NCBI GenBank assembly: GCA_964577195.1
Contig: CAZNYF010000033.1
Location: 1 to 19,749 of the forward strand
DNA: 19,749 bases
Origin: HyVt-560 sp964577195
GTDB taxonomy: Bacteria; Pseudomonadota; Gammaproteobacteria; UWMA-0217
Direction: 5' to 3'
The number at the start of each line of letters is the position of its first letter. The stretch's first letter is position 1. The notes under the pieces are model-generated. The model ran no database searches and was not told where the DNA came from. It worked only from the letters and a program-made list of their open reading frames with translations. Both the position numbers and the translations under genes were made by a program. Shown piece by piece: positions 1-7,120 of the stretch.

Positions 1-306
1 CAGTAAACCTCCAGGGATGGAGGGAATGCTGGGAGCGACTGGATCAGCGAGCAGTAAACCTCCAGGGATGGAGGGAATGCTGGGAGCGACTGGATCAGCG
101 AGCAGTAAACCTCCAGGGATGGAGGGAATGCTGGGAGCGACTGGATCAGCGAGCAGTAAACCTCCAGGGATGGAGGGAATGCTGGGAGCGACTGGATCAG
201 CGAGCAGTGAACCTCCAGAGATGGAGGAAATACCGGAAGCGACTGGATCAGCGAGCAGTAGACCTCCATGGATGGAGAGAATACTGTACCGGGAGCCAAT
301 TATCGC
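1..306. repeat. 51-bp tandem repeat array (4 identical + 2 diverged units)
   Basis: Units at 1-51, 52-102, 103-153 and 154-204 are identical. The units at 205-255 and 256-306 are diverged. Each unit contains a short palindrome, CCTCCA-loop-TGGAGG, at unit positions 8-23. The loop is GGGA in units 1-4 and GAGA in unit 5; both fit a GNRA tetraloop if the plus strand is transcribed. Unit 6 has loop TGGA and a weakened stem. Because 51 is divisible by 3, several frames stay open through the array on both strands, including a 17-residue repeat on the plus strand that runs open to the window edge. The open frames are therefore weak evidence for coding. The array abuts the stop codon of the minus-strand membrane protein gene, and its upstream end is not visible. 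Confidence 0.95.
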
Positions 307-1289
307 GCGATAATGGTTAATACAATGGCAATGATTACCAGTACTATCAAACCACTAATAACCCAGTCAACTATATTCCAGACACGCGTCTTAGTGGCTG
401 GGGTATTTGTAAACGGTCTGGATTTCTCTAGTTCATTCTCAAACGCTGGCAGCTCAATTTTTGCTGCTGGCTCAGTTTGAAACATGTCCACTTCTTTTTC
501 GATATCCGCTTGAATATCTGGTTCGGAATATGAATCAACCACTGGCTCTGTACCAGCCAGGTAAGCGGCTTCGCTGGCAAATGCCTGCTGAGTAAAATCG
601 TTGCTCAGATTATCGGTCGCAATCTCGTCCACCAAGGTCGGAATATCCAACTCGTTAACGTCATCCAGACTCTGCTGCTGTAGCTGCTCGTCAATGACAG
701 GGGGTTCTGCTTCAACCTCAGTAGTCAAACCTGCATCAAAATCAGCGTCTACCTTTGATGTTTCCGCAGTTCGAAGTATTTGCGAAGACTCGTAATCGAC
801 CTCATCTTGCGCATTAATTGCTACTTTTCGGTGTATTCTCTTCCATTCAGTGGTCAGATACAGTCCCACTGAAGTCAGTAGAAAAACGATAAAAACCGGC
901 CAGTAAAAAGTTTTCATCAAAAATAATACTTGTGCAGTGAACGCAACGCCACCGGCAAGAAACAGCGTACCGACCTTGCCTTCTCGACTCAGCAACAGCA
1001 GGCCCTGAACAATGACCGCAATGGACATTATCAGCACTAAAGTACCCACGGCAAAATGAGATTCAGAGAGTGATGCACCGATATAGCCGAAATCATTAAA
1101 GTCCGAGACCTGGGCATCGGCAGAGAGATTCGGTGACATCACCGAGGTGGCGATAAAATCTCCAGTAAACCAGAGTGCTGCAATAATCGAACACAGCAAT
1201 CCACCCAAAATGAGCCCTACTCCGGCGAGTTTACTGCCACGGAGCCAGTTGGGTTCTATGCTACTGCTGGTATTAACGCTGTCATTCAT
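300..1289 (-). CDS. Hypothetical membrane protein with acidic linker (five predicted TM segments)
   Basis: A 329-residue protein of unrecognised family. The chosen start is the ATG at 1289, 13 nt after the hom stop; an upstream ATG at 1355 would lie inside hom. No clear Shine-Dalgarno is visible, so translation may depend on hom. Hydrophobic stretches lie near residues 20-45, 78-98, 104-124, 128-145 and 309-328. Between about 150 and 300 the chain is rich in Asp, Glu, Ser and Thr with few basic residues, which suggests a soluble disordered linker, probably cytoplasmic. The C-terminal segment is almost purely Ile, Leu and Val and ends in Ala-Arg, like a tail anchor. It is the last gene of the alaC-hom unit, where many gammaproteobacteria carry thrC. 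No catalytic motif is visible. Confidence 0.75.
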   Translation of the reverse strand: MNDSVNTSSSIEPNWLRGSKLAGVGLILGGLLCSIIAALWFTGDFIATSVMSPNLSADAQVSDFNDFGYIGASLSESHFAVGTLVLIMSIAVIVQGLLLLSREGKVGTLFLAGGVAFTAQVLFLMKTFYWPVFIVFLLTSVGLYLTTEWKRIHRKVAINAQDEVDYESSQILRTAETSKVDADFDAGLTTEVEAEPPVIDEQLQQQSLDDVNELDIPTLVDEIATDNLSNDFTQQAFASEAAYLAGTEPVVDSYSEPDIQADIEKEVDMFQTEPAAKIELPAFENELEKSRPFTNTPATKTRVWNIVDWVISGLIVLVIIAIVLTIIAR

Positions 1290-1302
1290 GATGCTATATG
1301 TT

Positions 1303-2616
1303 TTACCCCAACGACTCTTTGCGGATTCTAAACACTTGTCCAACGGTGGATTCATGCGCTTCTATCAATTTAATCGCCTGATTCATGTCACCTTCGCGCA
1401 CCTCATGCGTCAGCAAGATGATGTCAGCTTCATCTAAACCTTTTTCGGGCTGTTTCTGGATCATCGCATCAATACTGATACCACGCTCACCAAGAATATT
1501 GGTCACATCCGCCAATACTCCGGGCTTGTCTTTGGCGCGCAGGCGCAGATAAAACGCTGTCACGATATCGTCCATTGAAACGATGGGGAGTTCAGAAATT
1601 TCATTTGGCTGAAAAGCCAGATGCGGCACTCGATTATCAGGGTCGGTGGTTAACGATCTCGCCACATCAATGATATCAGCGACCACTGCTGATGCTGTGG
1701 GTAAATCACCTGCTCCAGCACCGTAATAGAGGGTCGGACCAACAGCATCTCCCCACACTAGCACGGCGTTCATGACACCATCGACATTGGCTATCAGACG
1801 ACGCTCTGGAATCAGGGTCGGATGAACGCGTAGCTCAATGCCCTTATCGGTGCGACGAGCCATTCCCAAATGTTTAATGGAATAACCCAGTTCTGCGGCG
1901 TTATTGACATCTTCCGGAGTAATTTTGGTAATTCCTTCAGTGCTGACCTTTTCAAACTGAAGTGGGATACCGAAAGCAATCGAGGCAAGAATTGCCAGCT
2001 TATGCGCGGGATCAATCCCTTCGACATCAAAGGTTGGGTCGGCTTCGGCATAGCCCAATTCCTGAGCCTCCTTGAGCACGTCATCGAATGCGCGCCCTTT
2101 ATCGCGCATTTCAGTGAGAATAAAATTACCGGTACCATTGATAATGCCAGCGACCCATTCAATGGTATTGCCAGCCAAACCTTCGCGCAGCGCTTTGATG
2201 ATAGGAATCCCACCAGCAACAGCTGCTTCAAACGCAACAATGACACCTTTTTTCTGTGCAGCTTCGAACAGCTCATTACCGTGAACCGCAATCAGTGCCT
2301 TATTGGCAGTAACAACGTGCTTACCATTCTCGATAGCGGCCAATGCCAACTCTCGTGCCGGTGAATAGCCACCGATTAATTCAACAACGATATCTATATC
2401 TGGATCATTCACCACATCAAAAGCATCTTGAGTCGTCCGCACCTCATCGCCCAGTCCCAATTCTTTGACGCGATCCAGCTCTAGTGCAGCAACATAATCC
2501 ACCACAATATCACGCCCAGTACGGCGAGCAATCTCAGCGGCGTTCTTTTTCAGTACGGTGGCGGTACCACCACCGACAGTGCCCAGTCCGAGCAATCCAA
2601 CTTTAACGGGTTTCAT
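1303..2616 (-). CDS. hom: Homoserine dehydrogenase
   Basis: Catalyses NAD(P)H-dependent reduction of aspartate semialdehyde to homoserine in the threonine/methionine branch of the aspartate pathway. At 437 residues it has the length of the monofunctional, ACT-containing enzyme rather than the aspartokinase fusion. The N-terminal Rossmann motif GLGTVGGGT lies near residues 10-18. The central catalytic domain carries NGTGNFIL and an acidic DPTFDVEGIDPAHK stretch, both typical of the family, plus the conserved Lys of the TANKAL motif. A C-terminal ACT domain starts near residue 355 (LRAKDKPGVLADVTNILGER), implying feedback control by threonine. The gene begins 8 nt after the alaC stop, so the two are probably cotranscribed. 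thrC does not follow it. Confidence 0.97.
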   Translation of the reverse strand: MKPVKVGLLGLGTVGGGTATVLKKNAAEIARRTGRDIVVDYVAALELDRVKELGLGDEVRTTQDAFDVVNDPDIDIVVELIGGYSPARELALAAIENGKHVVTANKALIAVHGNELFEAAQKKGVIVAFEAAVAGGIPIIKALREGLAGNTIEWVAGIINGTGNFILTEMRDKGRAFDDVLKEAQELGYAEADPTFDVEGIDPAHKLAILASIAFGIPLQFEKVSTEGITKITPEDVNNAAELGYSIKHLGMARRTDKGIELRVHPTLIPERRLIANVDGVMNAVLVWGDAVGPTLYYGAGAGDLPTASAVVADIIDVARSLTTDPDNRVPHLAFQPNEISELPIVSMDDIVTAFYLRLRAKDKPGVLADVTNILGERGISIDAMIQKQPEKGLDEADIILLTHEVREGDMNQAIKLIEAHESTVGQVFRIRKESLG

Positions 2617-2624
2617 TCAGTCTC

Positions 2625-3821
2625 TCATTGTCCTTCATTTAAGATGCCATCATTGCGAAACATCTGGCGGATGCCGCGCAACGCCTGACGGGTTCGATGT
2701 TCATTTTCTATCAAACTAAAACGCACGTGATCATCGCCGTAGCTGCCAAAACCGATGCCCGGCGAGACTGCAACATGTGCATCGTTAAGCATTTTTTTAC
2801 AGAATTCCAGCGAGCCAAGTTGTTTGTATTTTTCGGGAATCGGTGCCCAGACAAACATAGTCGCCTTAGGCTTCTCCACTTCCCAGCCAAGTGCAGTCAA
2901 CCCCTCACAGAGTACATCACGACGACTGCAATACATATCGCGGATTTCTTTAACGCAGGATTGATCGCCTTCCAGAGCCGCAATCGATGCCACTTGAATC
3001 GGGGTGAACATGCCATAATCCAGATAGGACTTTATTCGTGCCAGTGCATTGACCAGCACAGGATTGCCGCACATAAACCCGACGCGCCAACCCGGCATAT
3101 TATAGGTTTTGGAAAGCGAATAAAATTCGACTGCGATCTCTTTCGCACCCGGGACTTGCAGGATTGATGGTGCTTCGTAACCATCGAAAACAATTTCTGC
3201 GTAAGCAATATCGTGAACCACCCAAATCTCGTGCTCGAGGGCGATTTTAACCACCTTTTCAAAAAACGCCAGATCGACACATTCGGTGGTCGGATTACCA
3301 GGATAATTCAAAATCAGCATTTTCGGTTTCGGCCAGCCATCTGAAATCGCTTTTTCCAGTTCTTCGAAAAAATCCTTATCAGGCGTCATCGCCACATGGC
3401 GAATATCAGCACCGGCAATCACGCAACCGTAAGGATGAATGGGATAAGCAGGATTAGGCACCAGCACCGCATCACCCGGCCCCAGCGTTGCCAATGCCAG
3501 ATGTGCTAGACCTTCTTTAGAACCGATAGTGACGATTGCTTCAGTTTCCGGATCAATCTCAACGTCATATTTACGCTGATACCAGCCAGCGATTGCCTTG
3601 CGTAAACGCGGGATCCCCCGCGACAGCGAATAACGATGCGTATCACCGCGTTGCGCGGCTTCAGTGAGTTTGTCGACAATATGTTGCGGCGTAGGCTGAT
3701 CGGGATTACCCATGCCAAAATCAATGATGTCTTCACCGCGCGCTCGCGCTTCGGCTTTCAACTGATTAACAATGTTGAAAACGTAGGGGGGAAGACGCTT
3801 GATTCGAGGAAATTCCTCCAT
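2625..3821 (-). CDS. alaC: Alanine transaminase (AlaC/YfdZ type aminotransferase)
   Basis: A fold-type I PLP-dependent aminotransferase of 398 residues, most like AlaC, which interconverts pyruvate plus glutamate with alanine plus 2-oxoglutarate. The PLP lysine is K238 in SLSKTYNMPGWR. The NYPGNPT motif (172-178) and Asp204 in HDIAYAE bind the cofactor, and an Arg in VRFSLIENEHR near the C terminus binds the substrate carboxylate. The N terminus (PPYVFNIVNQLKAEARARGE) is characteristic of this subgroup. Proximity to hom is common in gammaproteobacteria and makes an aspartate-family role possible, so strict substrate specificity is an inference. A sigma70-like promoter lies just upstream. Confidence 0.92.
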   Translation of the reverse strand: MEEFPRIKRLPPYVFNIVNQLKAEARARGEDIIDFGMGNPDQPTPQHIVDKLTEAAQRGDTHRYSLSRGIPRLRKAIAGWYQRKYDVEIDPETEAIVTIGSKEGLAHLALATLGPGDAVLVPNPAYPIHPYGCVIAGADIRHVAMTPDKDFFEELEKAISDGWPKPKMLILNYPGNPTTECVDLAFFEKVVKIALEHEIWVVHDIAYAEIVFDGYEAPSILQVPGAKEIAVEFYSLSKTYNMPGWRVGFMCGNPVLVNALARIKSYLDYGMFTPIQVASIAALEGDQSCVKEIRDMYCSRRDVLCEGLTALGWEVEKPKATMFVWAPIPEKYKQLGSLEFCKKMLNDAHVAVSPGIGFGSYGDDHVRFSLIENEHRTRQALRGIRQMFRNDGILNEGQ

Positions 3822-3851
3822 TAACTGAACCGCTTATTTGTGGAGTGAGTG

Positions 3852-3880
3852 ACTTTAATGCGGTCGGGGGAAAGCGTCAA
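3852..3880 (-). promoter_or_regulatory. Predicted sigma70 promoter for alaC-hom
   Basis: On the minus strand, TTGACG (3880-3875) and TAAAGT (3857-3852) are separated by exactly 17 nt. This predicts a start about 25 nt upstream of the alaC ATG at 3821. No operator is recognisable. Confidence 0.6.
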
Positions 3881-3904
3881 TCAGGAAAATCGTCAGGGAC
3901 GAAA

Positions 3905-4105
3905 TCAGCGCAGCTTTCGAGGTGGTCGTTCTACCAACATTTTGTGGGTAACCACATGCTCTGATTGCATAAAATCAGCCATTGCCAGTGCCACAGTTTC
4001 AATTAATTCTACTTGATGCGGATAGGCATCCAGCTGCTCCTGTTTCCAGTCACCTAAAGCCGCATTGAGGGAAGAAATATGGAAAGCGTAGATAGAATCG
4101 CTCAT
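3905..4105 (-). CDS. Small hypothetical protein (66 aa)
   Basis: A short ORF of 66 residues, divergent from the Mth938-domain gene and 83 nt upstream of alaC on the same strand. The protein is soluble, with a mixed central helix-like stretch (VELIETVALAMADFMQ) and a basic C terminus (ERPPRKLR). No Shine-Dalgarno is obvious before the ATG and no family is recognised. It is listed because it fills an otherwise empty gap and has a plausible protein-like composition. It could be spurious. Confidence 0.45.
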   Translation of the reverse strand: MSDSIYAFHISSLNAALGDWKQEQLDAYPHQVELIETVALAMADFMQSEHVVTHKMLVERPPRKLR

Positions 4106-4154
4106 GATGTGAGTTCAATTACTGACAAGACAAAAAAGACAATATCAGAAAGCC

Positions 4155-4526
4155 ATGAAGTTTAGCCAAGAATATAGCCCATCAGAAAATATTATCACCG
4201 CCTACGGTAGCGGATTTATTGAAATCAACCGTCAAAAATTTGAGAAGAACTTGCTGGTTTTCCCCGATAGGGAGACAGAGACCTGGGCATGCAGCAGCAT
4301 TGAAACCGCTGATCAAACCAGCCTGGCGACAATTATTGAGTACCAACCCGAGCTGGTAGTTCTCGGCAGCGGGCCACATTTTGCTTTTCCTGATTTTGAG
4401 CTACAAGCCTGGCTACAAGCAAACGGCGTGGGCTGTGAGATGATGGATTCAGCGGCGGCGTGCAGAACTTACAACGTCTTGTTAGCAGAAAAAAGAAAGG
4501 TAGCAGCGGCGCTGTTACTACCCTGA
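4155..4526 (+). CDS. Mth938-like domain protein (DUF498/Xcc1710 family)
   Basis: A 123-residue single-domain protein of the Mth938-like fold, the family related to mitochondrial NDUFAF3. Recognisable features are the YGSGFIEIN segment near residues 17-25, the hydrophobic strand with conserved Gly in LVVLGSGPHFAFPD (about 68-81), and the terminal VGCEMMDSAAACRTYNVLLAEKRKVAAALL region. That last region matches the family's conserved 'MdtaAAcRTYNiLlaEgR' pattern. In bacteria the function is unsettled; roles in assembly or folding have been suggested by analogy with NDUFAF3. It lies near alaC-hom, as often seen in gammaproteobacteria. The ATG at 4155 gives the usual family length. Confidence 0.88.
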   Translation: MKFSQEYSPSENIITAYGSGFIEINRQKFEKNLLVFPDRETETWACSSIETADQTSLATIIEYQPELVVLGSGPHFAFPDFELQAWLQANGVGCEMMDSAAACRTYNVLLAEKRKVAAALLLP

Positions 4527-4556
4527 ATCAACTAGTAATAATGAGCGAAATACACA

Positions 4557-5012
4557 ATGAATAAACATGATGAGCTGCCAACTGAGCACGAAGATAAGTT
4601 GCTCTCTATTCTAAACTCAGCCATTAAAATTGCGGTTAAAATATTAGCCATTTTAATGGTTTTAGTGATTTTTTGGGGCGTTGCAGATGTGATTTATGTG
4701 ATTTATCAAAAGCTGATTGCACCACCATTTATGCTATTAACCATCACTGATATATTAAAAACATTTGCAGCTTTCCTTGCGGTATTAATTGCAATTGAAA
4801 TTTATCAAAACATTGTGATGTACATAAGAACGGATGTCTTCCCCTTAAAATTAGTAGTGGCAACAGCGCTAATGGCTATTGCTCGAAAAGTGATTATTAT
4901 GGACTTCAAAGAAATCTCACCTCAATATATCTATGCAACTGGAGCGGTTGTTTTAGCGTTAGGAATTACTTATTACTTGCTTGGTTTAAAACACGAAAAA
5001 AACCCTGACTAA
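4557..5012 (+). CDS. PsiE-family (phosphate-starvation-inducible) membrane protein
   Basis: A 151-residue inner-membrane protein with four hydrophobic segments, near residues 25-50, 65-85, 98-112 and 125-145. The segments around AFLAVLIAIEIYQNIVMYI, RTDVFPLKLVVATALMAIARKVII and the short MDFKE loop match the PsiE family (PF06146). The biochemical role of PsiE is unknown; the E. coli gene is under PhoB and cAMP-CRP control. No Pho box is identified here. It starts 30 nt after the Mth938-domain gene and is followed by a good intrinsic terminator, so the two genes may form one unit. Confidence 0.85.
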   Translation: MNKHDELPTEHEDKLLSILNSAIKIAVKILAILMVLVIFWGVADVIYVIYQKLIAPPFMLLTITDILKTFAAFLAVLIAIEIYQNIVMYIRTDVFPLKLVVATALMAIARKVIIMDFKEISPQYIYATGAVVLALGITYYLLGLKHEKNPD

Positions 5013-5056
5013 AGTAAAAACAAGCACTACCCACACCTTTTTACAACGAGAGTCAG

Positions 5057-5080
5057 CAGCAGGGTATCCTGCTGATTTTC
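5057..5080 (+). terminator. Rho-independent terminator after the psiE-like gene
   Basis: A 7-bp perfect stem, CAGCAGG (5057-5063) and CCTGCTG (5068-5074), with loop GTAT is followed by ATTTTC. It sits 45 nt after the stop of the PsiE-family gene. Confidence 0.8.
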
Positions 5081-5110
5081 ATTACCCTACTTGATCGTAG
5101 AGACCAAGCC

Positions 5111-5133
5111 AGGATTTCAAGCTCTCAAATCCT
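5111..5133 (-). terminator. Hairpin at the 3' end of rpoS (possible terminator)
   Basis: Read on the minus strand, AGGATTT begins within the rpoS stop codon and pairs with AAATCCT across a 9-nt loop. No U-tract follows, so it may be a 3' stabilising stem rather than a true intrinsic terminator. Confidence 0.4.
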
Positions 5134-6040
5134 ATTCAACTAACAATGCTTCTTCTGAAAGACCTCGGTTGAGCAAAATATTGCGCAAGCGACGCAACGC
5201 TTCCATCTGAATTTGCCGGACTCGTTCTCGGGTCACACCCAGCTCATTACCAACCTGCTCTAGCGTTGCTGCTTCAAAACCATGTAACCCAAAGCGACGC
5301 ACGATGACTTCGCTCTGCTTCTCATCCAGTTCACTAAGCCAGGAATCCACCATCCCGATGACGTTCTTATCCTGAAGTAAATCATCGGGTTCAGGGAAGA
5401 CATCATCGGCAACAATCTCCATCACAGGACGGTCATTGTTCTTACTAACAGGCAAATCCAAAGAGGTAGAACGCACACTTAAATCGAGCAGCTTCTCAAT
5501 TTCGGCCAGCGGCTTGTCCATCTCGATAGCGACTTCTTCGACTGTCGGCTCGCGATCAAGTTTCTGAGTGAGTTGGCGACTGGTTTTAAGAAATGAGTTA
5601 AGCGCCTTGACAACATGAATCGGCAGACGAATGGTGCGTGATTGATTCATCAGCCCGCGCTCGATGGTTTGTCGAATCCACCAGGTTGCGTAGGTCGAGA
5701 AACGAAAGCCACGATCCGGATCGAATTTTTCTACCGCACGGATCAATCCAAGGTTACCCTCTTCTATCAAATCAAGCAGCGTTAACCCTCGATTCATGTA
5801 GCGGCGAGCTATCTTCACTACCAGACGAAGATTGCAAACAATCATTTTTTTACGCCCCGTGGCATCACCTGCTCGCGCGAGTGTGCCGTACTTCACTTCC
5901 TCCTCTGGAGTCAGTAATGGCGAATATTCTATTTCCTTTAGATATAGCTGAGTGGCGTCCAGCTCCTTGGTACTGATCTTTGGCGCGGCAAGCTTAGGCT
6001 TACTCTGAGTTTCAGGCTCTGTTTTAGTATTGGTATTCAA
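5132..6040 (-). CDS. rpoS: RNA polymerase sigma factor RpoS (sigma S), TTG start
   Basis: The stationary-phase and general-stress sigma factor, 302 residues against about 330 in E. coli, with a shorter and unrelated N-terminal tail. Region 1.2 begins near residue 30 (LYLKEIEYSPLLTPEEE). Region 2 spans about 68-130, with GLTLLDLIEEGNLGLIRAV and the -10-reading helix TYATWWIRQTIERG. The region 4.2 helix-turn-helix lies near 258-282 (TLEQVGNELGVTRERVRQIQ). The start is TTG: GGAGG lies 6 nt upstream, an in-frame TGA lies five codons upstream (6053-6055), and the next in-frame Met is residue 66, inside region 2. The counterpart of E. coli K173, part of the RssB turnover element, is conserved as K145, but the neighbouring E174 and V177 equivalents are Ala and Ser. 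It follows nlpD as in E. coli. Confidence 0.97.
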   Translation of the reverse strand: MNTNTKTEPETQSKPKLAAPKISTKELDATQLYLKEIEYSPLLTPEEEVKYGTLARAGDATGRKKMIVCNLRLVVKIARRYMNRGLTLLDLIEEGNLGLIRAVEKFDPDRGFRFSTYATWWIRQTIERGLMNQSRTIRLPIHVVKALNSFLKTSRQLTQKLDREPTVEEVAIEMDKPLAEIEKLLDLSVRSTSLDLPVSKNNDRPVMEIVADDVFPEPDDLLQDKNVIGMVDSWLSELDEKQSEVIVRRFGLHGFEAATLEQVGNELGVTRERVRQIQMEALRRLRNILLNRGLSEEALLVE

Positions 6041-6046
6041 TGAGTT

Positions 6047-6051
6047 CCTCC
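6047..6051 (-). promoter_or_regulatory. Ribosome binding site deciding the rpoS TTG start
   Basis: A perfect GGAGG on the minus strand, 6 nt before the TTG at 6040-6038. An ATG overlapping the Shine-Dalgarno (6053-6051) is out of frame, so the TTG is the only start consistent with the protein. Confidence 0.85.
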
Positions 6052-6073
6052 ATCATCACCCTCTTGCGATGAT
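6052..6073 (-). promoter_or_regulatory. Small hairpin just upstream of the rpoS Shine-Dalgarno
   Basis: In the rpoS transcript, ATCATC (6073-6068) can pair with GATGAT (6057-6052) around a 10-nt loop. The stem ends directly against the GGAGG. It is only 6 bp and AU-rich, so it would be marginally stable; a role in translational control of rpoS is an inference from the E. coli system. Confidence 0.35.
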
Positions 6074-6113
6074 TATGAAGCCCTATTATCCAGAACCTTT
6101 TTTCAATAGTCTA

Positions 6114-6150
6114 CTGCGTTTTTATAAAGTACTAGGTAAAAAGTACGCAG
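6114..6150 (-). promoter_or_regulatory. Leader stem-loop in the nlpD-rpoS intergenic region
   Basis: In the 205-nt gap between nlpD and rpoS (6041-6245), CTGCGT (6150-6145) pairs with ACGCAG (6119-6114). After a 2-nt bulge a U-run/A-run helix extends the stem inward. The loop region also carries GTAC repeats (6128-6131 and 6143-6146). The rest of the gap, about 6151-6245, is AT-rich with T-runs and holds no ORF or clear promoter. The element could be an rpoS leader structure, a processing site, or a weak nlpD terminator. Confidence 0.4.
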
Positions 6151-6245
6151 CTCAGCATTATTTACCAAAATAATATCTCTAACCTATTTTATTTCTTAGC
6201 TATTTTTAGATTTTTTTTAATAGTTGATACTCGCAAAACAGGCCT

Positions 6246-7112
6246 TTAAAGCGCAGGCAAATAGCCCATTGGATCAACAGATTTGCCAAACTTTCGAATT
6301 TCAAAATACAAAACAGCGTCATCCTTACCCGTTTTTACACCCAGCTCTGCAATTTTCTGACCTCGTTTCACCCACATCTCTTGTGGCACAAAACGCTTGC
6401 GATTATGCGCATAGGCGCTGATTAACTCATCACTATGCTTGATGATAATCAACTCGCCATACCCTTTTAGACCACTGCCGCTGTACACAACCTTGCCATC
6501 AGCTGCTGCAAACACGGACTGACCCAGCTGTCCCTTTACCTGCACTCCCCGACTGGTCGCTGACTGAAACACAGCGCTGGAGTGACTCTTTATCTTCAAC
6601 GGCCATTGCCAGCGAAGCTTCTTGATTTCACTCGGCTTTGCTTTTGGAGGCTTGCTAATTTTTACTGGGCTGGTGCTAGCAGTACCTTGCTGTTTGGGTG
6701 ATTTTGCTAATGGCTTCCGTGGGGGTTTAGAAACTGTTGGCTTAGCTGGACTGGGTTTGCCTACACTGGGACGAGGAATATAGGGTTTTATCGGCCTGGC
6801 TCTGGGTGTTTGCGGCTGTACCTTAGAACGCTGCGCCGTCTGCGTTTGCGCTGTACCCAGCGAACTGAGGAAGATCAGCTGACCTGGATAAATGGTGTAA
6901 GGATGCTGGAGACGGTTCCATTGCGCCACCTCGCGTGCGTCCAGCCCAAATCTCCAGGCAATTGAATAAAGCGAATCACCACTCTTCACCCGATAGCTGA
7001 TTCGATCTTCTGCTGCGGCACGCTGTCTATCTTCGAGCGTCACGCATCCCGGCAATACCGTCATCGCCAGAAAAATGCTTAAAAAAAGACTATTTACCCT
7101 TCGATGTAACAC
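6246..7112 (-). CDS. nlpD: Murein hydrolase activator NlpD (LysM + degenerate LytM), GTG start
   Basis: An outer-membrane lipoprotein of 288 residues that in E. coli activates the amidase AmiC during cell division. The N-terminal signal peptide ends in the lipobox LPGC (Cys22 or nearby). A LysM domain follows at about 39-83 (YRVKSGDSLYSIAWRFGL ... IYPGQLIFL). Next comes a Pro/Lys-rich linker (about 90-165) and a C-terminal M23/LytM domain (about 178-288). The metal ligands of active M23 peptidases are absent: the usual H-x3-D region reads GVQVKG, and the last HxH-type site reads LYFEIR. This is the degenerate state expected of an activator. The start is GTG, 8 nt after the upstream stop, with no strong Shine-Dalgarno, so coupling is likely. 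Confidence 0.93.
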   Translation of the reverse strand: MLHRRVNSLFLSIFLAMTVLPGCVTLEDRQRAAAEDRISYRVKSGDSLYSIAWRFGLDAREVAQWNRLQHPYTIYPGQLIFLSSLGTAQTQTAQRSKVQPQTPRARPIKPYIPRPSVGKPSPAKPTVSKPPRKPLAKSPKQQGTASTSPVKISKPPKAKPSEIKKLRWQWPLKIKSHSSAVFQSATSRGVQVKGQLGQSVFAAADGKVVYSGSGLKGYGELIIIKHSDELISAYAHNRKRFVPQEMWVKRGQKIAELGVKTGKDDAVLYFEIRKFGKSVDPMGYLPAL

Positions 7113-7120
7113 TTGGCTGA

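Noticed and set aside
1..306. CRISPR array
   Set aside because: The repeats are directly contiguous 51-bp units with no variable spacers, and no cas genes are present.
17..313. Plus-strand repeat ORF (17-residue unit) as a real protein
   Set aside because: The unit length is a multiple of three and several frames on both strands are open through the array, so an open frame is expected without coding. There is no Shine-Dalgarno or domain, and the array follows a gene's 3' end. The upstream part is outside the window, so it cannot be fully excluded.
1870..2364. Long ORF antisense to hom
   Set aside because: It is a shadow of the well-supported hom frame, with Cys/Asn/Phe-rich, non-protein-like composition.
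6246..7112. NlpD as an active M23 peptidase
   Set aside because: The zinc-ligand positions are replaced (GVQVKG and LYFEIR), so an activator role is more likely.
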